A stretch of 64,000 nt of DNA from an uncultured Sulfitobacter sp. (GTDB taxonomy: Bacteria; Pseudomonadota; Alphaproteobacteria; Rhodobacterales; Rhodobacteraceae): the NCBI GenBank assembly GCA_937138475.1, contig CAKZPD010000030.1:49735-113734 (forward strand), read 5' to 3'. Of this stretch, positions 37,905 to 46,619 are shown in pieces (the stretch's first letter is position 1; every line of letters starts with the position of its first letter). A program made the position numbers and the translations under genes. The notes under the pieces were generated by a model, which was not told where the DNA came from, did no database searches, and saw only the letters and a list, made by a program, of their open reading frames with translations.

Positions 37905-38480
37905 TCAACGGGGCTTGGCCAGACCGGCGCAGGCTGCGTGGCGCGGGCAATCGACAAGATGGTCATTGACCATGCCGACCGCCTGCATAAAGGCATAAAC
38001 AATGGTTGGACCACAGAATTTAAACCCGGCTTTGCGCAGATCTTTGGAAATCTGGGTCGACAGGGGGGTAAAGGCCGGCACATCGGCCTGGGTCTGAAAG
38101 GTGTTTTGCAGCGGCGCCCCATCGACATAGCGCCAAAGAAAGCGGTCAAACCCGCCGTCGTTTTCGATGGTTTGAAAGGCGCGGGCGTTGGTAATCGTGG
38201 CCTCGATCTTGCCGCGATGGCGGATGATTCGACTGTCTTGCAGCAGGCGCTCGACCTCGGGGGTGCCCCACTGGGCGATCACCTTGGGGTCAAACCCGCA
38301 GAACGCATCGCGAAACCCTTCGCGTTTTTTCAAGATGGTGATCCAGCTTAGCCCGGCCTGAAACCCATCCAATATCAGCTTTTCCCACAGCGCGCGGCTG
38401 TCCCATTCGGGCACGCCCCAATCGGTATCATGATAGTCGATATAAATCTGCTCGGGCCCGGCCCAGCCACATCGTTGCAT
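37905..38480 (-). CDS. tag: DNA-3-methyladenine glycosylase I
   Basis: Tag removes 3-methyladenine from alkylated DNA. The 191-residue product has [27 protein letters not shown]. Zinc ligands C4 and H17 are present, and the matching C-terminal pair lies in [25 protein letters not shown] and [18 protein letters not shown] are conserved. At residue 38 this protein has aspartate ([12 protein letters not shown]) where E. coli Tag has glutamate, a residue linked to base recognition. The gene is alone on the minus strand, divergent from phaA. Confidence 0.95.
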   Translation of the reverse strand: MQRCGWAGPEQIYIDYHDTDWGVPEWDSRALWEKLILDGFQAGLSWITILKKREGFRDAFCGFDPKVIAQWGTPEVERLLQDSRIIRHRGKIEATITNARAFQTIENDGGFDRFLWRYVDGAPLQNTFQTQADVPAFTPLSTQISKDLRKAGFKFCGPTIVYAFMQAVGMVNDHLVDCPRHAACAGLAKPR

Positions 38481-38575
38481 TCTGTTCCCCTGTTGAACGC
38501 GCCACGGCGCACTGTGAACGAGGCCGGACCAAATAGCGAGACCTGCCGCGACAACGCGCCCGCAGCATGATTATT

Positions 38576-38588
38576 GCCGCATTGCGGC
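38576..38588. promoter_or_regulatory. 13-base palindrome upstream of phaAB
   Basis: GCCGCA, T, TGCGGC form a perfect palindrome about 100 bases before phaA. PhaR regulators of PHA genes recognise TGC/GCA-rich sites, so an operator is possible. The link is inferred and the match is short. Confidence 0.25.
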
Positions 38589-38687
38589 GAATAGAGTATG
38601 CAGTTCCCTATCGGCACGGCAACGAATGCGCTTTGTCTCGCGCAAGCGCTCGTCTGGCGGCCCCAACTGGAAGAGGACAAAACAACA

Positions 38688-39863
38688 ATGACCAATGTCG
38701 TAATCGCTTCGGCCGCCCGCACTGCGGTTGGCAGCTTTGGCGGATCGTTCGCCAACACCCCTGCCCACGATCTGGGCGCTGCCGTGCTTGAGGCCGTCGT
38801 CGCCCGTGCCGGGATCGACAAATCCGATGTGTCTGAAACGATTTTGGGCCAAGTGTTGACCGCCGCGCAGGGGCAGAACCCGGCCCGCCAGGCACATATC
38901 AACGCTGGCTTGCCTCAGGAAAGCTCGGCTTGGTCGATCAATCAGGTGTGCGGTTCAGGCTTGCGCGCCGTTGCGCTGGCGGCGCAGCATATCCAGCTGG
39001 GCGATGCGTCGATCGTCGCGGCGGGCGGGCAGGAAAACATGACCTTGTCGCCCCATGCCGCACATCTGCGTGCCGGACATAAAATGGGCGATATGAAATA
39101 TATCGACACGATGATCCGTGACGGGCTTTGGGATGCGTTCAACGGTTACCACATGGGGCAAACCGCTGAGAACGTCGCCGAAAAATGGCAAATCAGCCGC
39201 GAGGCCCAGGATGCCTTTGCGGTTGCTTCGCAGAACAAGGCAGAGGCGGCGCAAAAGGCGGGTAAATTCAACGATGAAATCATCCCCTTTACGGTCAAGA
39301 CCCGCAAAGGCGACATTATTGTGGATCAGGATGAATACATTCGCCACGGTGCCACCATCGACGCAATGCAAAAGCTGCGCCCCGCCTTTACCAAGGACGG
39401 GTCAGTGACGGCGGCCAATGCCTCGGGGTTGAATGATGGGGCGGCTGCGGCGCTGTTGATGACCGCAGACGAGGCCGCCAAGCGAGGCATCACCCCTCTG
39501 GCGCGGATCGCCAGCTATGCCACCGCCGGTTTGGATCCGTCGATCATGGGCGTTGGTCCCATTCACGCCAGCCGCAAAGCGCTTGAGAAAGCCGGTTGGA
39601 AAGCCGAAGAGCTGGATCTGGTCGAAGCAAACGAAGCCTTTGCCGCACAGGCCTGCGCGGTCAACAAGGACATGGGCTGGGATCCGGCGGTCGTCAACGT
39701 CAACGGCGGCGCGATTGCCATTGGGCACCCCATCGGTGCCTCGGGCGCGCGCATCTTGAATACCTTGCTCTTTGAAATGCAGCGGCGCGGCGCGAAAAAA
39801 GGTCTGGCGACTTTGTGCATCGGCGGTGGAATGGGTGTTGCAATGTGCCTTGAGCGCCCGTAA
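38688..39863 (+). CDS. phaA: Acetyl-CoA acetyltransferase (beta-ketothiolase)
   Basis: PhaA condenses two acetyl-CoA to acetoacetyl-CoA. The 391-residue product from ATG 38688 ([21 protein letters not shown]) has an AGAGGA site upstream. The active-site residues are C88 in [11 protein letters not shown]347 in [10 protein letters not shown] and C377 in [11 protein letters not shown]. The biosynthetic-thiolase loop [11 protein letters not shown] is present. phaB follows 78 bases later, with a strong hairpin in between, so the pair should provide R-3-hydroxybutyryl-CoA for PHA storage. The PHA synthase gene is not in the window. Confidence 0.95.
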   Translation: MTNVVIASAARTAVGSFGGSFANTPAHDLGAAVLEAVVARAGIDKSDVSETILGQVLTAAQGQNPARQAHINAGLPQESSAWSINQVCGSGLRAVALAAQHIQLGDASIVAAGGQENMTLSPHAAHLRAGHKMGDMKYIDTMIRDGLWDAFNGYHMGQTAENVAEKWQISREAQDAFAVASQNKAEAAQKAGKFNDEIIPFTVKTRKGDIIVDQDEYIRHGATIDAMQKLRPAFTKDGSVTAANASGLNDGAAAALLMTADEAAKRGITPLARIASYATAGLDPSIMGVGPIHASRKALEKAGWKAEELDLVEANEAFAAQACAVNKDMGWDPAVVNVNGGAIAIGHPIGASGARILNTLLFEMQRRGAKKGLATLCIGGGMGVAMCLERP

Positions 39864-39871
39864 GTAAAAAA

Positions 39872-39898
39872 CGGGTGCGCAATATTGTTGCGCACCCG
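39872..39898. terminator. Hairpin between phaA and phaB
   Basis: CGGGTGCGCAA (39872-39882) and TTGCGCACCCG (39888-39898) are perfect 11-base arms with a 5-base loop, nine bases after the phaA stop. The + strand side lacks a T run (AAACAAAAAAC follows), while the minus-strand side has TTTTTT. In the sense direction it may protect the phaA 3' end or set the phaA:phaB ratio rather than terminate. Confidence 0.65.
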
Positions 39899-39941
39899 AA
39901 ACAAAAAACAGAATAAGATTACCTAGCAGATTGGAGAGACT

Positions 39942-40664
39942 ATGCCCCGTGTCGCACTTGTAACAGGCGGAAGCCGTGGAATCGGCGCCGCGATATCGAA
40001 TGCTTTGAAGGACGCAGGCTATAGCGTCGCAGCAACATATGCGGGCAACGACGAGGCCGCAGCTGAATTTACCAAGCAAACTGGCATCAAGACATATAAA
40101 TGGAACGTGGCAGATTATGCCGAATGCCAGGCCGGGATTGCCCAGGTCGAGGCCGACCTTGGCCCGGTCGACGTCTTGGTCAACAACGCCGGCATCACCC
40201 GCGACGCGCCGTTTCACAAGATGACGCCCGAACAATGGCATCAGGTGATCGACACAAACCTGACCGGTGTCTTTAACATGACTCACCCGCTTTGGCCCGG
40301 TATGCGCGAACGCAAATTCGGCCGCATCATCATCATTTCGTCGATCAACGGGCAAAAGGGACAGTTCGCGCAGGTCAACTATGCCGCGTCAAAGGCCGGC
40401 GACCTTGGCATCGTGAAATCGCTGGCGCAGGAAGGCGCGCGGGCCGGAATTACCGCCAATGCCATCTGCCCCGGATATATCGCCACCGATATGGTCATGG
40501 CGGTGCCGGAAAAAGTGCGCGACAGCATCGTGGCGCAGATCCCCACGGGTCGTCTGGGGGAACCAGAAGAGATCGCCCGCTGCGTTGTGTTCCTGGCCTC
40601 GGATGATGCGGGCTTTATCAACGGGTCGACCATTTCCGCCAACGGCGGTCAGTTTTTCGTCTGA
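39942..40664 (+). CDS. phaB: Acetoacetyl-CoA reductase
   Basis: PhaB reduces acetoacetyl-CoA to R-3-hydroxybutyryl-CoA with NADPH. The 240-residue short-chain dehydrogenase has the cofactor loop TGGSRGIGAA, NNAGITRD at 81-88, and the catalytic S134, Y147 and K151 (ISSINGQKGQFAQVNYAASKAG). The PhaB-specific stretches FHKMTPEQWHQVIDTNLTGVFN and PGYIATDMVMAVPEKVRDSIVAQIPTGRLGEPEEIA are present. It lies after phaA and ends with a strong terminator. Confidence 0.96.
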   Translation: MPRVALVTGGSRGIGAAISNALKDAGYSVAATYAGNDEAAAEFTKQTGIKTYKWNVADYAECQAGIAQVEADLGPVDVLVNNAGITRDAPFHKMTPEQWHQVIDTNLTGVFNMTHPLWPGMRERKFGRIIIISSINGQKGQFAQVNYAASKAGDLGIVKSLAQEGARAGITANAICPGYIATDMVMAVPEKVRDSIVAQIPTGRLGEPEEIARCVVFLASDDAGFINGSTISANGGQFFV

Positions 40665-40687
40665 CATAAAGACGTCGACGCAATGCC

Positions 40688-40724
40688 AAGGGCTGGGCCG
40701 GGGATGGCCCGGCCCTTTTGTTTT
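40688..40724 (+). terminator. Terminator after phaB
   Basis: AAGGGCTGGGCC (40688-40699) pairs with GGCCCGGCCCTT (40706-40717) with one T-G pair; TTGTTTT follows. Confidence 0.9.
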
Positions 40725-40783
40725 CGACCTTGCGTCTGTCGGCGCGTGGCGTATGACGGGCTGGCAACAAAAAGGGGCCGGGT

Positions 40784-41653
40784 ATGACACGCAGACGCGC
40801 AACAGGGATTGGGTTCATTGCGGTGCTGCTTTGGGCGCTGTTGGCGTTGTTGACGGTTGGTTCAGCCCCGGTGCCGCCGCTGCAACTGAATGCGATCTGC
40901 TTTGCGATTGGTGGCGGGCTTGGGGTGATCTGGGCGGCGGCCTCGGGCGGGTTGGGGCAGCTCGGGCAGGTGCCCCTGCGCGTTTATATCTTTGGAACGC
41001 TTGGGCTGTTTGGCTATCACGCGCTTTATTTTTCGGCGCTGCGGCTTGCCCCCGCAGCCGAGGCCAGCCTGATCGCATATCTGTGGCCGCTGCTGATCGT
41101 GATCTTTTCCGGGTTCCTGCCGGGCGAACGCCTTAAGCTGGGACATTTTCTGGGGGCTGTCATCAGCTTTGGTGGCGCCGCGCTGCTGATTACGGGCGGC
41201 AGCGCCGGGTTCCAAGGCGATGCGGTTCTTGGCTATGGGCTGGCGATGCTTTGCGCGCTGACGTGGTCCGGGTATTCGGTGTTGTCGCGATATCTGGGCA
41301 GCGCGCCAACCCAAAGCGTGGCGATTTTCTGTCTGGCCAGCGGTGCGCTGTCATTGCCCCTGCATTTGATGCTTGAGGTCACGCAATGGCCGGGGGATGC
41401 CCGCGGCTGGGCCAGCGTGCTGTTGTTGGGGCTGGGGCCGGTCGGGCTGGCCTTTTTTGTGTGGGATATCGGGGTCAAGCGCGGCGATATTCAGCTGTTG
41501 GGCACCGCATCCTATGCCGCGCCGCTGTTTTCCACCGTGATCTTGGTGCTTGCCGGTGTCGCCGCGTTCAGCGCCAATCTGGTTCTGGCGGCGGCGCTTA
41601 TTGCTGGCGGGGCAGCGCTTGCGGCCCGCACCAGCATCAAGGCGTTACATTAA
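40784..41653 (+). CDS. EamA/DMT-family transporter
   Basis: The 289-residue product is almost wholly hydrophobic, with about ten membrane spans in two repeated halves, the drug/metabolite transporter design. YIFGTLGLFGYHALYFSALRLAPAAEASLIAYLWPLLIVIFSGFLPGE in the first half and GLGPVGLAFFVWDIGVKRGDIQLLGTASYAAPLFSTVILVL in the second are EamA signatures. Relatives such as YddG export aromatic amino acids; the substrate here is unknown. Its stop overlaps the stop of the opposite-strand YdcH gene by four bases. Confidence 0.88.
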   Translation: MTRRRATGIGFIAVLLWALLALLTVGSAPVPPLQLNAICFAIGGGLGVIWAAASGGLGQLGQVPLRVYIFGTLGLFGYHALYFSALRLAPAAEASLIAYLWPLLIVIFSGFLPGERLKLGHFLGAVISFGGAALLITGGSAGFQGDAVLGYGLAMLCALTWSGYSVLSRYLGSAPTQSVAIFCLASGALSLPLHLMLEVTQWPGDARGWASVLLLGLGPVGLAFFVWDIGVKRGDIQLLGTASYAAPLFSTVILVLAGVAAFSANLVLAAALIAGGAALAARTSIKALH

Positions 41654-41814
41654 CTGGAGAGGCGCGCGATCTCTTCTTTCAGGCGCAGTTTTTGTTTCTT
41701 GAGTTCCGCAATATCAAGTGCGTCTGTGCTGGGGGCGCGTTGCGCGCGTTCGACCGCGTCGCTTAGATGTTCGTGTTTCTTTTTCAGTTGGTCCACATGT
41801 GCAGATACGCTCAT
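41650..41814 (-). CDS. YdcH/DUF465 family small protein
   Basis: A 54-residue protein reads MSVSAHVDQLKKKHEHLSDA and continues VERAQRAPSTDALDIAELKK and QKLRLKEEIARLSS. Its two helices with LKKKH near the start and LKKQKLRLKEEI near the end are the DUF465 pattern. The ATG at 41814 has AGGAGG five bases upstream, a very good site; the other ATG at 41818 is in another frame. Function is unknown; the family often follows core genes as a single ORF. It overlaps the 3' end of the DMT transporter gene by four bases. Confidence 0.88.
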   Translation of the reverse strand: MSVSAHVDQLKKKHEHLSDAVERAQRAPSTDALDIAELKKQKLRLKEEIARLSS

Positions 41815-41908
41815 TCATTCCTCCTATTGAAACAGACTTGGTGATGAGACCATAGAAAATGATTCTAGTCACGCGCCAAAATTGGATCAATTTTGCCTTG
41901 CATTTTTG

Positions 41909-42673
41909 TCAAAAATGCAGCGCGGCGCCGGTTCGCAAAACCGCCCGGATTTCAGGCACATAGCTGTCGCCGTCTTTTTCGTGGCGGGCGCCTTGGTGCA
42001 TGATTTGCGGCGCATGTAGGCAAAAAGCTGCCCGGCCTGACTTGCGCGCACGCACGATCACCAATTCAGCGGCGCGGCCAATGCGCGGTGCGATGGGCAA
42101 AACTTCGATGCTGCCCAGATATCGGGGCATGGCCGTCAGAAGTTCGGGCAGGCGTTCGGCGCGGTGGATGAAATGCGCCATGCCCTTGGGGGCAAGCCGT
42201 TTGGCCGCAACCTTGACCCAGTCGGATAAAGGGGTGGCCTCGCCCATTGCGGCCTCGCGGCCGGCATCATGGGCCGCGCGCCCGGCGTTGCGATCAAAAT
42301 AGGGCGGGTTGGCCAAGACATGATCGAACTGTTGTTGCTTAAGCTCGGCCGGCAGGTCGCTTAGGTTGGCGGTGAACACCTGCATCGTGCCGGCGCCGTT
42401 CCGGCGGGCCAGATCGGCATAGCGCGGCTGCATTTCAACGCCGCTCAGGCGCAGGCCCGGCACCCGCGCCCCAAGGCAAAGCGCCGCAGCACCAACCCCG
42501 CAGCCCAGATCAAGCACCGATTCGCCAGCTTTGGCCGGAACGGTGGCCGCCAAAAGCACCGGATCAACCCCGGCCCGGTAACCTTGGCGCGGTTGCCACA
42601 GGTGCAGCAGCCCCCCCAGGAAGGCGTCACAGGTCAAATCGGATGTATCCATACCGTTCATTGCGTTCATCAT
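41909..42673 (-). CDS. tRNA1(Val) adenine-37 N6-methyltransferase-like protein
   Basis: The 254-residue product is a class I methyltransferase of the TrmN6/YfiC type. The SAM loop is VLDLGCGVGAAALCLGARVPGLRLSGVEMQPRYADLARRN, and the NPPY motif (VLANPPYFD) marks an N6-adenine or N5-glutamine methylase active site. The start FLGGLLHLWQPRQGYRAGVDPVLLAA is the usual TrmN6 opening. The family methylates A37 of tRNA-Val; the exact target here is inferred. It is preceded by a DUF2007 gene with a four-base overlap. Confidence 0.88.
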   Translation of the reverse strand: MMNAMNGMDTSDLTCDAFLGGLLHLWQPRQGYRAGVDPVLLAATVPAKAGESVLDLGCGVGAAALCLGARVPGLRLSGVEMQPRYADLARRNGAGTMQVFTANLSDLPAELKQQQFDHVLANPPYFDRNAGRAAHDAGREAAMGEATPLSDWVKVAAKRLAPKGMAHFIHRAERLPELLTAMPRYLGSIEVLPIAPRIGRAAELVIVRARKSGRAAFCLHAPQIMHQGARHEKDGDSYVPEIRAVLRTGAALHF

Positions 42674-42885
42674 GGGCCAAGCGGGATATCGTTATCGCGC
42701 AGCACACGCGCGGCGCGCCAGTGATCCCCTGTGCGCACCATCAAGCGACGGGGAAAGATTCCGATGCCGCCTTCTAGGATGCTCATGTTTACGTCCATTT
42801 CAAAGCAGTCTATATCCTCACCCTGAAGAAGGGCGTGGGCAAAGGCGATGATCGTCGGGTCAGAGCTGCGCAAAAGTTCCTTCAT
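42670..42885 (-). CDS. DUF2007 family small protein
   Basis: The product is 71 residues from ATG 42885: MKELLRSSDPTIIAFAHALL, followed by a QGEDIDCFEMDVNMSILEGGIGIFPRRLMV segment. This is the DUF2007 (putative signal-transducing) pattern, in which one residue set begins as a ferredoxin-like strand-helix. The ribosome site is weak. It overlaps the trmN6-like gene by four bases and diverges from the polyprenyl synthase gene with 67 bases between. I recall the same order in other alphaproteobacteria. The role is unknown. Confidence 0.88.
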   Translation of the reverse strand: MKELLRSSDPTIIAFAHALLQGEDIDCFEMDVNMSILEGGIGIFPRRLMVRTGDHWRAARVLRDNDIPLGP

Positions 42886-42952
42886 AACAATGATGTAAGT
42901 GCAAGCCACCGCCTTTGTCGAGCCTTGCAACAAGAACGTGAAGAAGACGCTG

Positions 42953-43942
42953 ATGACCGTGACCAAGCCCCATGAACAGATGGCCGCCTATCTTCAGGGT
43001 GATCTTGAGGCCGTCAATCAGCTGATCCGCAACCGCATGGCCTCAAGACATGCGCCGCGCATCCCCGAGGTCACAGCCCATCTGGTCGAAGCGGGCGGCA
43101 AGCGCTTGCGCCCGATGCTGACCTTGGCAGCGGCGCATTTGTGCGGTTATGACGGGCCATATCACATCCATCTGGCGGCCACGGTTGAATTCATTCACAC
43201 CGCCACCTTGCTGCATGACGATGTCGTGGACGAAAGCGCCCAGCGTCGTGGCCGCCCGACGGCCAACCTGCTTTGGGACAACAAATCGTCCGTTTTGGTT
43301 GGGGATTATCTGTTTTCGCGCAGCTTTCAGTTGATGGTCGAAACCGGGTCGCTGCGGGTGCTGGACATTCTGGCCAATGCCTCGGCCACCATCGCCGAGG
43401 GCGAGGTATTACAGCTGACGGCGGCGTCGAATTTGGCCACAACGGAAGAGATTTATTTGCAGGTGGTGCGCGGCAAGACGGCGGCGCTGTTTTCAGCGGC
43501 AACCGAGGTGGGCGGGGTTATCGCCGGCGCCGATGACGCCTGCGTGGCGGCGCTGTTTGATTATGGCGATGCGCTGGGGGTTGCCTTTCAGATCGTCGAT
43601 GATCTGCTGGATATGCAGGGCGACAGCCGGGCCACCGGCAAAAACATTGGCGATGATTTCCGCGAACGCAAGCTGACCTTGCCGTTGATCAAGGCCATCG
43701 CCCAAGCCGATGAGGCCGAGCGCGCCTTTTGGCAACGCACCATAGAAAAGGGCAAGCAAGAACCGGGCGATCTGGATCATGCGCTTGGCTTGTTGCACCG
43801 TCACGGCGCTTTGCGCGACACCACAGCCGAGGCCCGCGCCTGGGCCGCCAAAGCCAAAGCGGCCCTGACCGTGCTGCCCGATCACCCCATGCGCCAGATG
43901 CTGGATGATCTGGCCGACTATGTGGTCGAGCGCATTACCTAG
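42953..43942 (+). CDS. ispB: All-trans polyprenyl diphosphate synthase
   Basis: This enzyme builds the isoprenoid side chain of ubiquinone from farnesyl diphosphate and isopentenyl diphosphate. The 329-residue product, if begun at ATG 42953, has GGKRLRPMLTL, the first aspartate-rich motif LLHDDVVDES, GDYLFSRSFQLMVETG, and the second motif FQIVDDLLDMQGD. An in-frame GTG at 42899 would add 18 residues. Chain length (octa- or decaprenyl) cannot be judged reliably, so the symbol is by family. It overlaps the opposite-strand ispE stop by eight bases; both genes serve isoprenoid synthesis. Confidence 0.92.
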   Translation: MTVTKPHEQMAAYLQGDLEAVNQLIRNRMASRHAPRIPEVTAHLVEAGGKRLRPMLTLAAAHLCGYDGPYHIHLAATVEFIHTATLLHDDVVDESAQRRGRPTANLLWDNKSSVLVGDYLFSRSFQLMVETGSLRVLDILANASATIAEGEVLQLTAASNLATTEEIYLQVVRGKTAALFSAATEVGGVIAGADDACVAALFDYGDALGVAFQIVDDLLDMQGDSRATGKNIGDDFRERKLTLPLIKAIAQADEAERAFWQRTIEKGKQEPGDLDHALGLLHRHGALRDTTAEARAWAAKAKAALTVLPDHPMRQMLDDLADYVVERIT

Positions 43943-44798
43943 CAGGACCGACAGCGGCCGATTGATCGCCCAGCGTGCAGGCCCGCACCCACCAGTTGGG
44001 GTGCGCGCGCAGCAGGGTGTCTTGGGCGCGCTGGGCCTGGGCGGGATCGCCGAACAGCCCAAAGCACGTTGCCCCCGATCCTGACATTCGCGCCAACAGG
44101 CACCCGGCCTGGGCCGCTATCGCAGCCTTGACCGTGCCGATAATCGGGGCAATCCGTATCGCAGCGGCTTCCATATCATTGCGCTGCCCGGTCAGCCAGC
44201 GTGCCAGATCCGCAGGTGTCGCAACATGTGGCAGGAGGGTGGGCATTGGCGGGCCGTATTGGCCGTTCAGCCCTGAGAACACCTGCGCCGTTGACACGGC
44301 CTGCCGGGGATTTACCAGCAGGGCGGCAAGGGGCGGCAAGCCCCGCGCGGGGCGAAGCCTTTCGCCGATGCCTGACATGCGCGCCGGGGCCGAGGCCATG
44401 CACACCGGCACATCCGCGCCCAAGGCCAGCAGATCCGGGGCGGCAATCTGGCCTGCGCCCAGCGCGCCAAGCGCCCGGCAGGTCGCCGCCGCATCGGCGG
44501 ACCCGCCCCCGATCCCCGCCGCCACTGGCAGGTTTTTGGTCAGGTGAAAGGCAAAATGCGGGGCAAAATATCCTGCCGCCCGCAAAATCAGGTTGGACGC
44601 ATCGGGTGCCAGACCGGCTGCTTCGGGGCCGTCTATGGTCAGGCCCGGCGCGCCGGGGGTGACCGTCAGGTGATCGCCAAGATCGGCAAAAACCACCAGG
44701 CTGTCCAGCAGATGATACCCATCGTCCCGCCGGCCGGTGATATGCAGCGTCAGGTTAATCTTGGCGGGGGCCAAGACCGCAAGCGGGGCGATTGGCAT
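43935..44798 (-). CDS. ispE: 4-diphosphocytidyl-2-C-methyl-D-erythritol kinase
   Basis: IspE phosphorylates CDP-ME in the MEP pathway. The 287-residue GHMP kinase has the start APAKINLTLHITGRRDDGYHLLDSLVVF, the ATP motif PVAAGIGGGSADAAA near residues 90-104, and RMSGSGATCFGLF near the end. It is convergent with the polyprenyl synthase gene and lies six bases after the TPR-protein gene, so it is probably cotranscribed with it. Confidence 0.95.
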   Translation of the reverse strand: MPIAPLAVLAPAKINLTLHITGRRDDGYHLLDSLVVFADLGDHLTVTPGAPGLTIDGPEAAGLAPDASNLILRAAGYFAPHFAFHLTKNLPVAAGIGGGSADAAATCRALGALGAGQIAAPDLLALGADVPVCMASAPARMSGIGERLRPARGLPPLAALLVNPRQAVSTAQVFSGLNGQYGPPMPTLLPHVATPADLARWLTGQRNDMEAAAIRIAPIIGTVKAAIAAQAGCLLARMSGSGATCFGLFGDPAQAQRAQDTLLRAHPNWWVRACTLGDQSAAVGPAR

Positions 44799-44804
44799 TG
44801 GGGG

Positions 44805-46496
44805 TTAATCCTTGGCCACGCGCAGGGGCGGCGCGCCCTCGGCCTGCAATACGGCATCCAGGCCAATGGCCAGCTTTTGGCGAATGCGATCTGGATCTGC
44901 CTCGGCGCTGGGGTCGTCTTCATCCACAAAGGACAGGGCGCGCATCCATTGAAATTCCGCTTCGCGTTGCCGTCCGACGGCCCAATAGACATCGCCCAGA
45001 TGATCGTTCACCACCGGGTCGACCGCCATCAGCTGGGCGGCGCGTTCCATATGGGGCACGGCCTCGGCATAGCGGCCAAGACGATAGAGCGCCCAGCCAA
45101 GGGAATCGATAATATAGCCGCTGTCCGGGCTGGCGCTGGCGGCGCGTTCGATCATCGCCAAGGCCTCGTCCAGCTTTATCCGGTGCTCAACCAGGGAATA
45201 GCCCAGATAATTCAATACCTGCGGTTGGTCCGGGTTCAGATCAAGCGCCGCGCGAAAGTCTGTTTCGGCCTGGGGCCAGTTTCCCAACCGCTCGTGCGAG
45301 ATCCCGCGCGCGTAATACAAGAACCAATCGCTGCGCAGCGCCAAAGCACGATCATAGGCGGTTGTGGCGGCGGCAAAATCCTCCAGCACCCGATAGGCAT
45401 CGCCCAACGCCGAATGCACGGCGCCAAGGTCTTGGTGTGTGCGCGCCAGCTGTTCCAGAACCTCGACCGCGGCTTCGGGCTTGCCCAGTTTGCGCAACGC
45501 GGCGGCGCGGCCCAGTTCCGCAATGTGATAGGCCGCGTCATCTGGCGGCACTTGCTTATAGGCTTGGATCGCGGGGCCATATTGTTCCAGCGCTTCAAAC
45601 AGCTCGGCGACCAGCAGGATCGCATCCGCGTTCTGCGGGCGCAGTTCCCTGGCAATCTGGGCAAAAATCAGGGTGTATTCTGGGTCTGTTTCCGACTGAA
45701 GCGCCCCGGCGACCGAATAATACACCTCGGCAAAGCCGTCTTGCACCGACCGGATCGTGTCAAAGGGCAGCTCTTGCCCGGCGTCAAGGCCTGCCAATAT
45801 CTGCGCCAGTTCGGGATCATGTGGCGCCCCGAACATTTCGCGCAGGAACGCGGCCGCCGTGGCGTTTTCGCCCAGCTGCGACAGCACCTGCGCGCGGGCC
45901 AGCACGACCCGGCGGCTTTGGATGACGCCATTGCCCGTGTCGGCGAATATGTGTTCGGCGCTTTCGAAATCACCAACGCTGGCCAACGCCAGTGCCTTGT
46001 GGAACATGACAAAGCTGCGCAGGTTTTCCTGTTGGGCAAGGCTGTCAAAGGTGGCCAGCGCGTCGCGGACCCGGCCTTGGCCCATTTGCGCCCATCCACG
46101 GGCCATGTGATCGACCAGATTGCCGATCCCCGGCGCGTCAATATCTTGATCGGCCAGGGTGTCAAAATCGCCGTCTTGGATGGCCTGCGCCGCCAGCACC
46201 ATCTGGGCCACCCGGTTTTTCGTGCCGGACAAGATCAACATCTGCGCCAAGGGGGCGGCGCGTTTCAAATCCCCTGCCGAGACCTGCGCCACCAGCGCGC
46301 TTTCCATCAGGGCGATGTTTTTGCGATCATGGGCCAGCGCCTGGGAAAAATACCGCGCCGCCGCATCAAAGTCATACCCAATCGCAGCCGAGCGCCCGGC
46401 AAGATAAGCCCCAGAGCCCGATTGCGCCCCCGCCAGCGACGGCACACCCAAACCCAATACCAACGCCGTGGCGGAAGACAGTAAAACCCTAAGCAC
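44805..46496 (-). CDS. Exported tetratricopeptide-repeat protein
   Basis: The 563-residue product starts at GTG 46496 (AAAGG about eight bases upstream). A signal peptide is visible at 1-24 (VLLSSATALVLGLGVPSLAGAQ). The remainder is made of TPR-like helix pairs, clearest in the C-terminal half: DLGAVHSALGDAYRVLEDFAAATTAYDRALALRSDWFLYYARGISHERLGNWPQAETDFRAALDLNPDQPQVLNYLGYSLVEHRIKLDEALAMIERA. Such proteins act as periplasmic or outer-membrane scaffolds; the partner is unknown. Placement just before ispE is common in Rhodobacterales from memory. Confidence 0.88.
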   Translation of the reverse strand: MLRVLLSSATALVLGLGVPSLAGAQSGSGAYLAGRSAAIGYDFDAAARYFSQALAHDRKNIALMESALVAQVSAGDLKRAAPLAQMLILSGTKNRVAQMVLAAQAIQDGDFDTLADQDIDAPGIGNLVDHMARGWAQMGQGRVRDALATFDSLAQQENLRSFVMFHKALALASVGDFESAEHIFADTGNGVIQSRRVVLARAQVLSQLGENATAAAFLREMFGAPHDPELAQILAGLDAGQELPFDTIRSVQDGFAEVYYSVAGALQSETDPEYTLIFAQIARELRPQNADAILLVAELFEALEQYGPAIQAYKQVPPDDAAYHIAELGRAAALRKLGKPEAAVEVLEQLARTHQDLGAVHSALGDAYRVLEDFAAATTAYDRALALRSDWFLYYARGISHERLGNWPQAETDFRAALDLNPDQPQVLNYLGYSLVEHRIKLDEALAMIERAASASPDSGYIIDSLGWALYRLGRYAEAVPHMERAAQLMAVDPVVNDHLGDVYWAVGRQREAEFQWMRALSFVDEDDPSAEADPDRIRQKLAIGLDAVLQAEGAPPLRVAKD

Positions 46497-46619
46497 GCAG
46501 AACGCCTTTATCCATCAATAAACCCATTCCCACAGGCTAGCAGGATCGGGCCGGGACGCAATGGCCGCTGGCGCGGCCTCAAGCATTCGTGCATCCCGCG
46601 CCCGCACGGTCTGCGGCTG

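Noticed and set aside
37772..38149. N-terminal extension of rpsD by more than 120 codons
   Set aside because: The extension runs through the opposite-strand tag gene; S4 homology and a strong ribosome site both begin at GTG 37771.
38481..38515. LexA box upstream of tag (GTTC-N7-GAAC near 38484)
   Set aside because: It is an inverted repeat, whereas the alphaproteobacterial LexA site is the direct repeat GTTC-N7-GTTC.
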